In this document: positions 50,484 through 63,872 of the stretch, piece after piece
Layout: every line of letters begins with the position of its first letter
Numbering within the stretch: the stretch's first letter is position 1
From: Anticarsia gemmatalis
Lineage: Eukaryota > Arthropoda > Insecta > Lepidoptera > Erebidae
Reading direction: 5' to 3'
NCBI RefSeq assembly: GCF_050436995.1
Contig: NC_134763.1
Location: forward strand, 6,815,001 to 6,879,000
Length of the DNA: 64,000 nucleotides
Notes under the pieces: generated by a model
Seen by the model: only the letters and a program-made list of their open reading frames with translations
The model's database searches: none
What the model was told of the DNA's origin: nothing
Position numbers and translations under genes: made by a program

Positions 50484-52411
50484 GAGGATAAAAGGCATAG
50501 TAGCAAAAACTTGATAATAACAAAATTATTAGATAACATTGAATTATTCGACCATGCCAAGAGTAGTTGTGTATCATATCAGGTTTCTTATCGTTTTTGG
50601 GGTATTACTGATTTTTATAAAGAAATAGTGAACATAATTGCAAAAAGACAAATAGACGATAATTATATTATTATTGGTATGTTGATGAGTAAATATCTAT
50701 CATACATTATTCATACACCTAGTCCCCTTAAACGTTCAAGGATTTGTGTCAATTACCGAATTTAACTAATAGATTGTCTGACGCAGGCAAGTCACAGGTG
50801 GGCATTGCATGTTTACACATAAGTTTTTATTGTATTGGATAAAGATTACGATAAAAAATAATAAAAGAACAAAATCGATCACCTGATCAGAACTATACAT
50901 TATTCGTACGTTAGTTTCGTCACCATGTAATAATCACATGTCATATTTTACTCACATGTACCTAGGTCGATTTCATGAGCAGTTTTCTTACCGTATGTTC
51001 AAAATTTATGTTTTTTTGTTATTCTAAATATTATCAAGCATTGTCATCAATATCATATCATAATCGATGAGGTTTTTGGAATGCAATTACAAAAATTACT
51101 TAACCACTTGTCAATTTAATCAATTAATTGCATTTTTAAATAATTAAAAAACCCAACCCAAAATTATATAGACTTAAGCACTATTCTTACACATTAAATT
51201 CAATGCGAAGAAAAGGCGGCACAATACAGTCTAGCCGTCTGCATGATACTGCTTATATTTTAAACAATCTCAAAATTACGATCCTTTGATAAACGAAAAC
51301 GGTTCCTACATATATAACTTTGACTTTAAAATTTGCTGCAGCAAAATTAATGCAAAACAATTAGGGTCCATTGGTGGTAAAAATAATAAAATCGAAATAA
51401 TTGGCCGTTTTGAACAACTTACAGCTTATTTAAAGAATACTTCTCGAGCAAAATAAAAAATGAATATTTTGACCGGTAAGGTTATAATTAAGAACTATTT
51501 TTAATCAAAAAGCTACATAAGTAAAATCCAGGAGACTTCTATTAGTTCTCCTAAGGTTATCGATATTCACACGACTCGGTGTGACGAGGTCAGACGGTCG
51601 TTTCGGGTAGATATGACAGATCAATACTAAGTAAACGTTGTACTTTCCAGATTTCGTTCACTGTAAAAAGTGCTTTTATTTAACGTGCTTCTAGTACTAT
51701 TCTAGAAATAATGGTTCTCAGTATGCAAGTTCGAGGATACTGAAATTCTTGCAATATCGCAGCTACGCTCGTAGCTTTAATTTATTCCAGAAATGTTCAA
51801 CAAGGACCTAGTGTGGAAGCTTCAACGATCTGAAATGGTCCCACTGTAACAATGACCTGCAAACAGCTTTGTTGGCAAAAGGAGTAAAGGAATATATGAT
51901 AAAATAATGCGGCCTGGAACAGATATTAAGTCCGTAAAACCATTATCAGTTTGAAACGTATTTGGTGAAGAGACTAGGTAGAAGTGACCTGTCATGGTAT
52001 CTTCATGAAGTCCTTTGCCGTCGCATTAATATAAAGAAGTAAACAAACCTATAACTACATGCTAATTATTGGCATCGCAAAGACTTAACTTCAATTATAT
52101 CTATAAAGACATATGTGTAGATAACTTGTTCAAAGTTCTTGCATGATTGATTACGTACAAGTTACGTATTTTGCTGATAAATTTATTACAATTCCAGCAA
52201 AATAATGCTTAGGAATTAATTTACCATATTATCTGGGGGCACGGAAGTGCCCCCGCAAGTCGAGCAAAAAAAAAGCGGCACGGCCGTAACATCCTTTTCT
52301 CGAAGCAATTCGGGCTATTTTTGACACCCCTATAATTTCGTTGTGGATAAAACAAGAAGCCTGGATTTTCAGCAACTAATCAGTCATTGTATAAACACGG
52401 TATATTAAAAA

Positions 52412-52693
52412 CTAGCTGACCCGCGCAACTTCGTTTGCGTCACGTAAGAGAGAATGGGTCATGATTTTCCCCGTTTTCTTAACATTTTTCGTTACTACTC
52501 CGCTCCTAATATTTGTAGCGTGATGATATATAGCCTATAGCCTTCCTCGATAAATAGGCTATCTAACAGTGAAAGAATTTTTCAAATCGGACCAGTAGTT
52601 CCTGAGATTAGCGCGTTCAAACAAACAAACAAACAAACAAACAAACAATCAAACAAACAAACAAACTCTTCAGCTTTATAATATTAGTATAGA
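52412..52693 (-). mobile_element. non-autonomous Helitron-like element, family 1, inside copy B
   Basis: The plus strand reads CTAGCTGACCCGCGCAACTT at the left and ...TTATAATATTAGTATAGA at the right, both ends complete, with A and T at the junctions as seen from the minus strand. The AAAC run is the longest of the family here (about 52618-52664). Copy A of the host repeat shows the uninterrupted site. Confidence 0.75.
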
Positions 52694-53194
52694 TTTCATT
52701 CAATTTGAACCAGTAGTTTAAAAATGACAACTTGTTAAAGTTTTGAATTTTGTCACTCACTGATTCACTGACTCACTGACTCACTGACTCACTGACTCAC
52801 CGATCATCAAAAGTCTAAGATACTTCTAGCAGACTTAGAAGCTTAAAATTTTGAATACAAATAGGGTTTAGTGTCTTAATCATGGGAAAAATTAAATATT
52901 TTCTAATTTCGGTCCAGTTTTCTAAATACACCAACTGCAACAATAACTTTGTAATCTCATATAAATGTATAAGATTACAAGGTTACATTTGCAGTTAATG
53001 AATTTTATTACTGTAGAAAATAAAATAAATAGGTGTAAATAGGTACCTACTATATGAGGCATAACGGGAGGGTGGATAAGGGTGTATAGTCCATGAAACT
53101 GAACAACATTCCCATAGGAAAATATGTTGAATTATGAAAAAAAAAGTCTTTCCATACAAATTGGACTTATGTCCGCTCTACAAAAAGAAGTGAG

Positions 53195-53666
53195 ATGCCA
53201 TCAAAAACATTCTGTAAAAACCTCAAGTCTCGCCGTAAAAAGTTGTGAGATCTATATAATACCAAGTCGATTAATCTATTTAGTCTCTACTTAAAGGACC
53301 TTCTGTCTTAAGTTATTACGTATGTTAATATAATGCCAATTTAAAAAAAAAAAACCTTTAAAACAAATAGATCGACTTGGTCATCGCAAGAAAACACAAA
53401 TTCGCCATTAACATTTCAGGAGCATTAACTTCTCGTCGTGCTGTGTAGTGTGATACAAACTAATAATCAAATCATGCGATGGCCAGGTCAGTCTATTTGT
53501 TTTAAAGGTTTTTTTTTTAAATTGGCATTATATTAACATACGTAATAACTTAAGACAGAAGGTCCTTTAAGTAGAGACTAAATAGATTAATCGACTTGGT
53601 ATTATATAGATCTCACAACTTTTTACGGCGAGACTTGAGGTTTTTACAGAATGTTTTTGATGGCAT
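53195..53666. repeat. 472-bp inverted repeat inside copy B
   Basis: Same structure as 41449-41920, with the same total length and identical end sequence ATGCCATCAAAAACATTCTG. Both arms still match each other almost perfectly, which suggests recent origin or arm-to-arm conversion. Confidence 0.85.
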
Positions 53667-55292
53667 TATGATTATACTGCAGCAAAAATTCAACAAGATC
53701 ACGTGTGGAGACTGTTTATTATCTTACATACTTTGTTTAAAGACTTCTGAAGGATAAAAGTAATTCGGTGGCAATTGCTCTGAATGAGGATATAACGTTG
53801 TAACAATGTAACTACTAGTTTTTTATCTGTACTGTTTGTTTGGGTAGCGACATGTGGAAATAAAAAGAAGAAAAAAAGGCTCGGAATTAAAAAAGTATTC
53901 CTAGTTTCGTGTGATGTTTCTAGTAGGTACCTCACTGGTCATGACATGATTGGTTGATTACAGAGCAGGTTTTTTATTTGGTTACAAGTTTTATAATAGG
54001 TAATTCAGGTAATCATTGTAATGCATTGCCATTAAATACAGCGGCACGTTTATCAGGAAGGCACCACGCGAACAAAAATAAACCTTGAATAAATTCATTA
54101 TCGATGGATAAAAAGTGGGTCTTCAACTCTTCACCTATATGGTATATCACCCTGTAACATTAATCGCCCATAACAACATCAAAAGTATCTATTCTAAAAA
54201 TGTACATTTATATCAAACGTTCAATTAATCTGCCTTCATATTGTCATTAGGCGCGACCAATGTCCGATTAAATGAGTCAGTCTCAATTCGTCTATCTAAT
54301 CGTTATTTCAATAAAGACGGGAGTACAATAGCTCCTTATGATTGGATACTTAAGTCATTTTGTAGGGGTCCATATCACTGATTTAAGAAGTGTAGTAGTC
54401 TCTTATGATAAGCGTAAAATTTATATTGTTTTGCCATGAGGCTACATAATAATGCATTAACCAAAAAAATTCAAAATTTTCGTATGAAATTGTCGAATAC
54501 TCTTGCCGTGAGTCTTGTAATGGAAGCTAGGTTAAACAAACAAAAATAGAAAGCAATACAAACAGATTCTAGAAAATAATTATGACATTACAATCTTGCA
54601 TAACGTGAATTCTCGCTTGTCACAGTTAATAACACAAGTAGAGCAATAAAATTGAAACCTCAAGCTGCTAATTAAGAAGACATAAGGCAAAGAATGACAG
54701 AAAACAGGTCTGCTAAGTCGACACCGGCAGGATGTGGTCGCATTTGGAATAACGAGGCGCGACCGTCGACAGGATTCCCTTCAAAACAGAACGTACATCA
54801 CAGATGGCTTTTTTACTTTTATTTGTCAGTTTTGCACCAGCTTGTTCAACATTGCTTTGGAGCAGCGTTTTGTACATTTTGCATTTGAAACGGACAGAAA
54901 TAAACTCAGTTATTTTTACAGTCAAAGCAAATAATTCCGGCTGAAGTTCGTGCACTGATTGAAGGTTAAATTATGCTTTTTCAATTCAAAAAGATAACCA
55001 ATAATATAGGTTTGTGACATATCTAATATTATGTCAATCAGGTTCAGGTTCATACTCCGCAACTGGTCATTATTGCCATTAACGAACTGGTAGAACAAAA
55101 AATCGTACAAATAACATACGCATCAGTTGTCCAAAGAATCAAGTACTTCAGATCACTCAATGACGTCAAACGTGCATGATTCTAGAAGATACCACGTTAT
55201 TTCAGCAATTAGGCAATCAATACAAACAATTGTGTCGTTACGTCAAACTTGACGCAAAAGGCCATGACAGCAAACACAAATTTTCGAATATA

Positions 55293-55506
55293 TTAGGTCG
55301 GGTAAAAAGTCTTTTCGCATTATAGTATGTATCAACTTGTAATAAAATCTTTTCTCTACACAAAAAAGCGCGATATTTGGGTACCTCACGAGCTCACTGA
55401 AAGAAACCTAATGAACCGTGTACTCATTTGTGATTCTTGAAGCCAAAGAGATTATATTACAAGCTCATGCATACTATAATGCGAAAAGACTTTTTCCCCG
55501 AACTAA
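55293..55506 (+). mobile_element. internally deleted mariner-like element
   Basis: TTAGGTCGGGTAAAAAGTCT at the left and AGACTTTTTCCCCGAACTAA at the right are mariner inverted ends, flanked by TA (55291-55292, 55507-55508). The ends stay paired through cgcattatagtatg. Of the usual ~1.3 kb only 214 bp remain. Between the ends one frame reads RDIWVPHELTERNLMNRVLI and soon stops, carrying the WVPHEL motif of mariner transposases. The catalytic DDD region is absent, so it could move only with a transposase from elsewhere. Confidence 0.82.
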
Positions 55507-57270
55507 TATTAAACGGAGAATCATGAGGAGTGAATGTTTCGGACGAATACGATCATTTGAACAAGTCACTGGAGTCAGTCGAAATTGACCTAATTGGTGC
55601 AGTCGAGTGCAGCGCAATTGTGTACCAGATGTCGACAACGTTAAATGAGTACGTTTAGATATTGAAGAGGACGATAACAAGTTCTATTTTGGTGGAGTGT
55701 TTTGTATTTTATGTGCAAAATTGGGAATGCTTGTTAGATGACCAGAAAATCTGGTTATTGATGGTCTATTTTCATGAATATTGGAAGCAGGTTATCTATT
55801 AAGCACGTGACGTTTTGGAGGATTTTTGAAACCCCTCCTGGTTATATGCAGTGAGGTTTAAGACTAGGTTTAAGGTTTTAGAATCGTCATTACTTTCCTG
55901 CTAATGTTTTTCGTAAAGTCAATCAGTCCTACTTAAATTCAAGGTACTGGCACGCGTCTTTCTTCGCAAGGCTTACCGAATTTAATTGCGTAAATCAAAT
56001 AGACTCAAGGAGACGTTACGTTAAACTTATGAGTCGTTACGTCACATCTTATGACGATGATGACGTAGCTCTAAGACGTAATTGTGGTAAAGATTTACTT
56101 ATTAACCGCAATGATTATCGCTATACATCTGCTATTTGGTCATATTCGAATTTCCCCAAAGCGAGGGACCCAAGTAGATCGTAGGTCAGCAAATGCATAC
56201 ACTACCAACACGAAACCAACCTATTTAGTGACAATGCAACGTAGGTAATGGTATTGTAGATAAAAAATGTCTAAGGAATGTCCTCATCCAGAAGTTATTA
56301 GGTTCCCTACTTCCACAGAAGTTTATAACGAAGTCAATCATCAATCATCAATCATCAAAATCAAGATCAAAGATCGACATAGACGGACTATACAAGGGAT
56401 CATTCGAGTTGCAGATTCCGAGCAATTATCTACAGATAAGATACAAAGAAAATCTGACCAAAACAGTAAGAGGCATTCATCATGAACAACTGTCACAATT
56501 TCAACAGATTCCATTTTGAATTTTAATCTCGTGTGACTTTCTTGAAAGTCACCAAAAGGGCGACATAAATATGTATCGCGGCGTTTGGCTTATTCATTAT
56601 TGTGTCACGCGTGGCGCACATACTCGTAGATATTCCATGCGCAGTTTAGTAGGCCGGGTAGAACACAAAGGTTTAATTTAAACGTGTTTATCTATGTACT
56701 TGTTATATTGTTTGTATTTAATATGTATATTCGTTGATAGTATTGTGAGAAGTAGATGGACTGCACGGGATGGTTTTGAGTTCATTGACTTTACACGTAT
56801 TACATATTTCTAGAAGAACTGGATAGAATACTTAATATGAATGCCATAAATGCAACATTTAAATCAGAATTCTATCGATATTTTGACTCATAATCTTTTT
56901 TAATAATAAAATGTAATCATTTTCATACAACTATTACCATTAAAATACTTTTCCCCTCACGTTTCCGCTATTTGCGGTTTTAACTATTACCGATACTGAC
57001 GTCAATATAATGACGAGATTCAAATAATACTTATTTAATTACTGGCTATTTAAGGAATACTGAAAACAAGCAGAATAATGAATGAGAAGCAGAAGGAATC
57101 CTTCTATAAGTCTAATGTGTTGATTTGAAGTCATTGCAAAGCAGCGTCCCTGTGATTTGAAAGAAGCATAAAAAATCGGTCCCAATTTATTGTCATAACC
57201 AAATAGCAGTCGTCAGCCCATGTCAAAGGCGCTTAGGCAGTTTGAACAATGCTAAGGAATACTGAGGATA

Positions 57271-57645
57271 ATAATGTCCTCCTAGCCGATATACGGCCTC
57301 GGCGGTCAGTTTCATTGAAACGGGCCATCTATGCAGGACTTTGTTTATAGTGTCCAAGTGTGTGCACAATACACAGGTACACTCTCTATTCCATCACTCT
57401 CATAGCCCGGTGGGACGGATAACCGACACGATCAGTGAGAGGTCAGGCGCAGGACCGACGGCTTTACGTGCTCTCCGAGGCACGGAGGTCTTCGACCTCA
57501 ACTTCCCAACTCCGGGCAATCTCTAAGAAATTCTTAACAGAAAATCTTAGAAAAGACTTTTTGGCCCGACCCAGGATTCGAACCCGAGACCTCTCGCACG
57601 GCAGCCGCATACACTACCGACCGCGCCACAGAGGCAGTTACTGAG
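57271..57645 (-). mobile_element. tRNA-derived SINE with 12-bp target duplication
   Basis: The minus strand begins near 57637 with tgcctctgtggcgcggtcgg (box A TGGCGCGGTCGG) and has box B GGTTCGAATCC about 45 bp on, then the body (tgggtcgggccaaaaagtct, ggcacgga-type segment, gggctatgagagtgatggaa, ggccgtatatcggctagg) and a ggacattat end near 57271. Perfect copies of ATACTGAGGATA flank it at 57259-57270 and 57646-57657. The structure is full length and recent-looking. Confidence 0.78.
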
Positions 57646-60567
57646 ATACTGAGGATATATGCAGTTTGAATAATAGAAATTAAAAAAATGATTAAAAGTA
57701 GCCATTGCTATGCTGACGTTAAGAGCCAAGCCACACCCACTCACTATCACTGATAGCAAAACATCCGTATTCGCAACAAAGCGATATCATCAATGTCATA
57801 TACAATTCATCGATACAGCTCGTGATACGTCGCCTCCTATAATTATAAGGATAATATCCTTCCTTATAATTACATAATATTGATAACATGGCCTTAATAA
57901 GGCCAGTCTATTTCAAATCTTTTAAGCCGGGCAGCGTAGCTTTGCAAAGAAATGCCCAGGTTTTGGGTTTTCAGTTGAATAAAAACGGACCTGACCTATT
58001 GCCCCGAGGAAGCTTGCTATGTGAATACCATGAACACAGAAGTTCAGTTGAAAAAAAGTGTGGAATTGGCCGTTTACGAGAGCTTGAAAATAGCAAGCCT
58101 GCGCGCGAGCTTCGACAGTATAATCTACACTTAACTAGGTACTCGCAAAAAATATAACGGGGAAGATAATTTTTAATACAAGGAAAATGGAAATATTTCT
58201 CATAAGATAACTTACGCCGCCAAATCTTACATCATCTCTAAAATTTGTCGAACAACGATATTAATAGGAAACGTCAAAACAAAATGATGTGCCTTTCTTT
58301 AGATAAAACGATAACAAATATAATATCAATTTGTGATATACTCGGTTATAAATCGTGTAAACCCGATAGCCAAAACGAATAATCATTAGCTTCGATCTTT
58401 TATCGATAAATTGCTTACAAATACAGGCACTATCCTTTCGAAAATAAACGTCAATATTTCAAATTCTATCTATCCGATTTTGATCTTTCTTATCTAAGTT
58501 TTAAAGCAGATAATTTGTTTTGTCGCATTGAAAGTCCTATTAAAATCGCTTCAGTAGTTTTTGCGCTCTGTACTTACAAAGTCGGACAATTATTTTATCT
58601 TTCCTTGCGACTATCGACTATCTGGTACGACAGTAAGCAACCGAGTGCATTCCTGTGCATATAACGAGTACTATCATTGATAAGCGATAAGAAATGTTAT
58701 GTCCAAATGTACAGTCATACTTATTTTTGAAACTTAATCTTTTTATTGATATATCACTGCGCGGTGACCGCACAATGCTTCGATTCAGACAATTCTTGGT
58801 ATAATACTTGAAACTGACAGTCATAGGTAGTCCCGTATTTATTGCATATGATAAAGAGTGAAACAAATCGATACAAAAACGACTTAGACTTTACTACGTC
58901 GTCTTTACTCGCACTTTTTTCCCAGAAATTAGTAATTAATTCTATAATGGCTGACTTCTGAAGCACCACAAAGTCATTTGCGAAATGGAGTGCTTCTTGC
59001 AACCTCCTTTGTCGGCGTCAGAAGTAATGAGACACTTTAATAGCAATATTATAATTGATAACTTTAATTATATCTTAATGAGTAGGCGCCACTTCCAGAA
59101 CGAGTTAAGGAAAACCTGCCAGAAATAATTACCAAACTGGTCTTTTGCGCATATACGGCTGAACTGCGGGTCAATTGCAACACCTACAAACTGGATTCGC
59201 TAACGACCAGGCGTAGGACAGATAACAAAACATAATCGGCGTATAATTCGCAACAAAACTTCCGCGAGACAAGAGTTATATGAACAGAGATAGGACAAGC
59301 TAACAGAAGCTTTGAACGAAGCAAAATACATCTTTAGGTGCAAAGATAAAAAAAAACCGCCTAAATTTTTCGTTACGCAATATTATTCTACATTTTCAAC
59401 GCAAACCTCGTCAGAATAACGGCCTTATCTCAATACTAGGTGCTGTTATCTTTATCACTGACGTCAAAAACTCGTGATTATACCAACAAATAATATAAAG
59501 TTTTTAACTAAGCTTATTAGGATAAAAGAACCTTCTTGTTTTATTTTAAGAGAAATATAACTAGGGTTTTTCAAAGCCTTCCTCACTGATACAGAAGGAG
59601 CTGTAGAGATAAATAGATGTATCACCAGCTCTTTATCAGTTTATGTTAAAATTTAACTAGAATAGAGGCATGTTCACACCGCTAACAGTTGTGTTTTAAT
59701 TTTCAGTTAAAACGTCGATTGATCGATGTTATAACTGAAAATTAATGAATGATGATTGACATATTACTATGCTGATGCTTTGTCAATTGTAAACTATCCA
59801 CAAAGATGGCACTCCTTCTATTCAGATATAAAAGTACCTAAACCAAAAGAAAGGGAAAAGGTTGAAAATTCCCACAGATTTTTCCATTCTTCCCACGGTC
59901 CAAAAGCGGAAAACGTTGTGTACCATATTGAGCCTAATCAAAAATAATCACATCGACGCCTAGGGGTAACTTTATTAACCAAGCCACTACATTCCTTGCA
60001 CCAACCCTGACCTGATTTCCTCAACCCCTATTTTCCTTGATGTCAAATATATCCCACACTGATGTCAAGGACAAAATGGACTCCACAGAGATTTAATTAA
60101 CACGACCTTCAGAATAACAATTGCCGTACATTAAAAAACAACACTAGACTTATTTCAACTGCAATTGTGCTGGCGTGATATAACATATTATTATGGAAAA
60201 TTAGTGCTACGGGCTAACAGATAATGGCGTAGGTAGTTAGATACGTTACCTGAATAAATTTTCCACTTAAACATGAGGAATAAATTTTAATAGGTTCGTA
60301 AATTGTAGAATATAAAAAAAACTGACGAATACAACGTTTCTTGGAACTGCTATCAAATGTTAATTATTGCAAATGTATGTCAATATTATTGGCTAGTCTA
60401 TAAAACGTGCCAGTTGGTCGAATTTAATTGAGATTTTACTTTTACAATAGTAGCGAGAATTCGCTTTTTATTCGTAGCCATTCGCCTTATTAAGCAGGTC
60501 TCCGTCTGAGACGAGGAGGATACCTTTTCTTAGCAAGAAGTCACATAAATAATAAACTTAACTCATT

Positions 60568-60600
60568 GATGTACCACTGCTGGGCTAGGGTCTCCTGCCG
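60568..60600 (+). repeat. short fragment of the CACTGCTGGGC repeat
   Basis: gatgtaccactgctgggcta gggtctcctgccg matches the repeat at 26335-26425. Only about 33 bp are recognisable. Confidence 0.45.
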
Positions 60601-63600
60601 TTAAAAGTCACATAAACTACAAAAAAAGGTGCATTGATTTTTTTACATATTTCGCTTTTCATAATAAACAACAGAATCATACAATTAAAGAGATACGAAG
60701 CATTTATACGCGGAATAAGCGGAAAACCGATTTTAACGGCACGAATTGACAGGATCCGACAGGTGACTGAGTCAATTGGAATGGAACAAAACCAATGCAG
60801 AACACGTCGTCAGTACTCACTGAGGCAAAAACATCTTGTATTGTCACCAACTGTCACTCAGTGCGAGTTCAGGGACGACGAATTTGAATACACGTACAAA
60901 AAGCATGTAAACAGAACAATTGTGATAATGCATAACTATTCTTGTCTACGACTAAAATAGTCCCACGAGGAAATGTTTCGAAGCCGCGTCATCGAGAAAA
61001 TATTAGAAAAACTATTTCTGGTTTCTGACCTGGTTCAACAGGAGACACGTTGCGCAAGGGCCTTAAATATGTTTACAAAACACCATGGTGTATTTGTTTA
61101 GATAAATGGCTGAAGCAATGGTAAACCTTTCCTGCTTCATATGTAAGTGTTAACGCTCGTTTATATGGCGAGCCAATTTTTCGATGTCCATTTTAATTAA
61201 CACACCATTACAGAAATTATTACGGCAAGTCTATTTTGCAATGATAATTATAATTTATTTAACGAATCCATTTTCCACTTTTGCGACAAGTAACGGACAT
61301 AATTAATGTTGTAATAGATGATGGCAGCAGGTGGTTCCCGTGTAAAATTATGCGTCTTTAACGTATGGTGTGGTTCTAGAGAAGTTTGCATTAAGTAAAT
61401 AAACATCAGCATTATTAATTCGTCCTAGATTCGGTGACTGCGTGCACACAAATCTGACAACACTCGGAGCAACAATCTGTAGGCCATACAAATATAAACA
61501 GAACGTTTGCAGCTGCTACGTCATCCAGGTCGTCTAAACTGTACAGAATAGCTCTTGCTCGTGATTCGTGCCACGTCCCAATGGTATTTCAAGCTCGTAG
61601 AAAACATGCTGCTCTACACCTATTCGACACCGCAGTTCATGCCCTATGGGATGTGACTTTAACCGACTGTCTTTCAGCAAATGAGGAGGATGCTGTTTTA
61701 GTTTTAAGGCATTCAAATTTTTAGTAATTGATATTTACTTCTGATCAAGAGCGGCACAAAATTAATGGCGAAAGCGAGTGTTGGTGTACGTTCAAGAATC
61801 GGCAGAGAAAAGCTGTACATAGTATTGACGATAGTTTATGATCAAAAGTTTGAATGCTGTGACAAAGTTTCAGATTATTATTATAATAAATGCCTCTACA
61901 TAAAATATATATAAAGTAAATCCTTTTCAACTGCGCCTTGAAGACAAGCTTCTTTATCATAAATTCAACTTCGTCTAATACCGAAATTTTTCAGTAATAT
62001 CTTTCGTTTTTTGATAAAAATCTAGTAAGTCTTTTTGAGATGCGTACAGTTTAAGATATTATTTAGATAAGTTTAGATATGTATTAGAAAGCTAAGTGTT
62101 AAAATGGGCAGTTGCCCCTGCAGATTATAATTTGTAAACCTAATGCAAAACAATACATTCAAGTGAAGCATAAAAGCTCTTCAGGTAAATAAATCGAACA
62201 TATGGGATTTCCCTTTGCCTGCAAGCAGTGACGTTGGTGGTGTTTATAGTTCGACGAAATCCTCGGTATAACATAAGGTTTATATTTCACAGCCATATTG
62301 GTTGTTAATGTTACACTGATTTATGAACATTTCTCTAGAAATCATTGTTATCAAGAATGACTGTGGCATCCTTAACTATAAAAGTAAGAAACTGCCCCTA
62401 AAGTGCGGGACCGGTTTATCTGCCGGATATCCGATAATAAAGTGACAGAAAATGTATGAAAGAACTGACAATATTCCAACGGATAACCTAATCGGTGATT
62501 AATTATTCAGAGGTGCTGAAACGGCTGCAAAACTCTTACCAAGGAAAGATACTTACTTAAAGTAAAACCAGTAGTTAAATTGTTTTTCACAGTACTGAAT
62601 CGATTACATAAGGACTTGTGTGCCTTTGCCACACGACGTAAATGAATGGTACAGTCTCTAAGGCTCATCAGAGCTAAGTATATCAAACCAGGAACATCAA
62701 AAATAATCTACTCACTAACATCGTTACAACCATAATATTTTAAAATGTATGACTAACTGTATGTTTTTATGAAAAAATAAACATAGTAAAGAAATTAATG
62801 AGACTTAAACAGCAATAATTTACAACTAAGATTTTAATCTTAAGAGTTTAGGAGCAAAACAAGAATGATACCATTTAATGCTATTGCAAATATTATTTGG
62901 CCTCATCATTATTATAAATAGTACCAGACAATGGAAGATGTTTCACTCCTGATATAGGAGTGGTACGGTACGGACGTAGAAGTTGGAAATAAACCGTAAA
63001 ACAATTGAAATGAAAAAAAAAATCGCCAAAGCAAAAATAATTCACAATCTTTATTTGCATTTTATATTAGGTATTACGTAAAGGTTGGATACTTTTTTCG
63101 ACAGTTAGACATATAACTATAGACAGGTATGTCCTGCTACTGCAGAAACCTATCGACAGACGAATATCTACTGCGTGTGCTAATCTATGTTCGGTAACTG
63201 AACGCATTAGTGGAGTTAGATGACAGATACAGTAGTTGACAGCTAATGAACATTAGCTAGTAGTCGTATTCGCTTTGCAACTAAGCATAATGCGGAAAAT
63301 TAAGTAACAACTGCGTAGAAATGAATATCAACAGAAACTTTCAAATTTTCAGGAATATGTACAATACCTAGTAAAGCTAAGTCACGACTGCTACCCATCG
63401 TGCGAGATTATGAATGGCTGCCCGATCAGCACAGCTCTAGCATTTATTAGAACTCACGTGGTGATTTGTGATTTTTGACTCTTTTAAAATGGACTCGCTA
63501 TTTTGTGATTGTTTTTCGCTGGCTGTGGCCTATGGATATCTAGGATATTGTCAATAACTTAAGATACAATCATATCTTTGTAAAACAATTGCTAATAGTT

Positions 63601-63872
63601 ATCTAATTCTACGTAAGTAATAAAATGAAATACGGCTATCGAGAATCCGACTAGATTTATGTCCAACATAGTAGCTGAATAGAATATTAATTCAGAATTG
63701 TCCTGATATCCTTGGCAAGTGAGCAGAAGTAAGTAACTAGGTACAGAAAATCTTATAAAATTGACCTTTTAGAATATAAATAATCTGCAAGGCAGGTTTT
63801 TAAAGACTGTAGAACATTACACTCGGATCTAAGTACTTATTGAGGAAATTCTCGTAAAATGCGTGTCTCTTG

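Larger units (their letters stand above)
52232..53666 (+). mobile_element. 1,153-bp repeat, copy B, interrupted by a Helitron
   Basis: Same ends as copy A (TCTGGGGGCACGG to TTGATGGCAT). Its 1,435 bp minus the 282-bp Helitron at 52412-52693 leaves 1,153 bp, the same as copy A. Its CTGACTCA array (about 52753-52802) is about two units longer. Flanking sequence on both sides differs from copy A, so it is a dispersed repeat, not a local segmental duplication. Confidence 0.7.

Noticed and set aside
57435..57759. Open frames across 57.4-57.8 kb
   Set aside because: They lie in the tRNA-derived SINE and its flank and are not genes.
60634..60960. 108-codon plus-strand frame upstream of sima
   Set aside because: Lys/Arg-rich middle looked somewhat protein-like, but no motif, promoter or splice context supports it.
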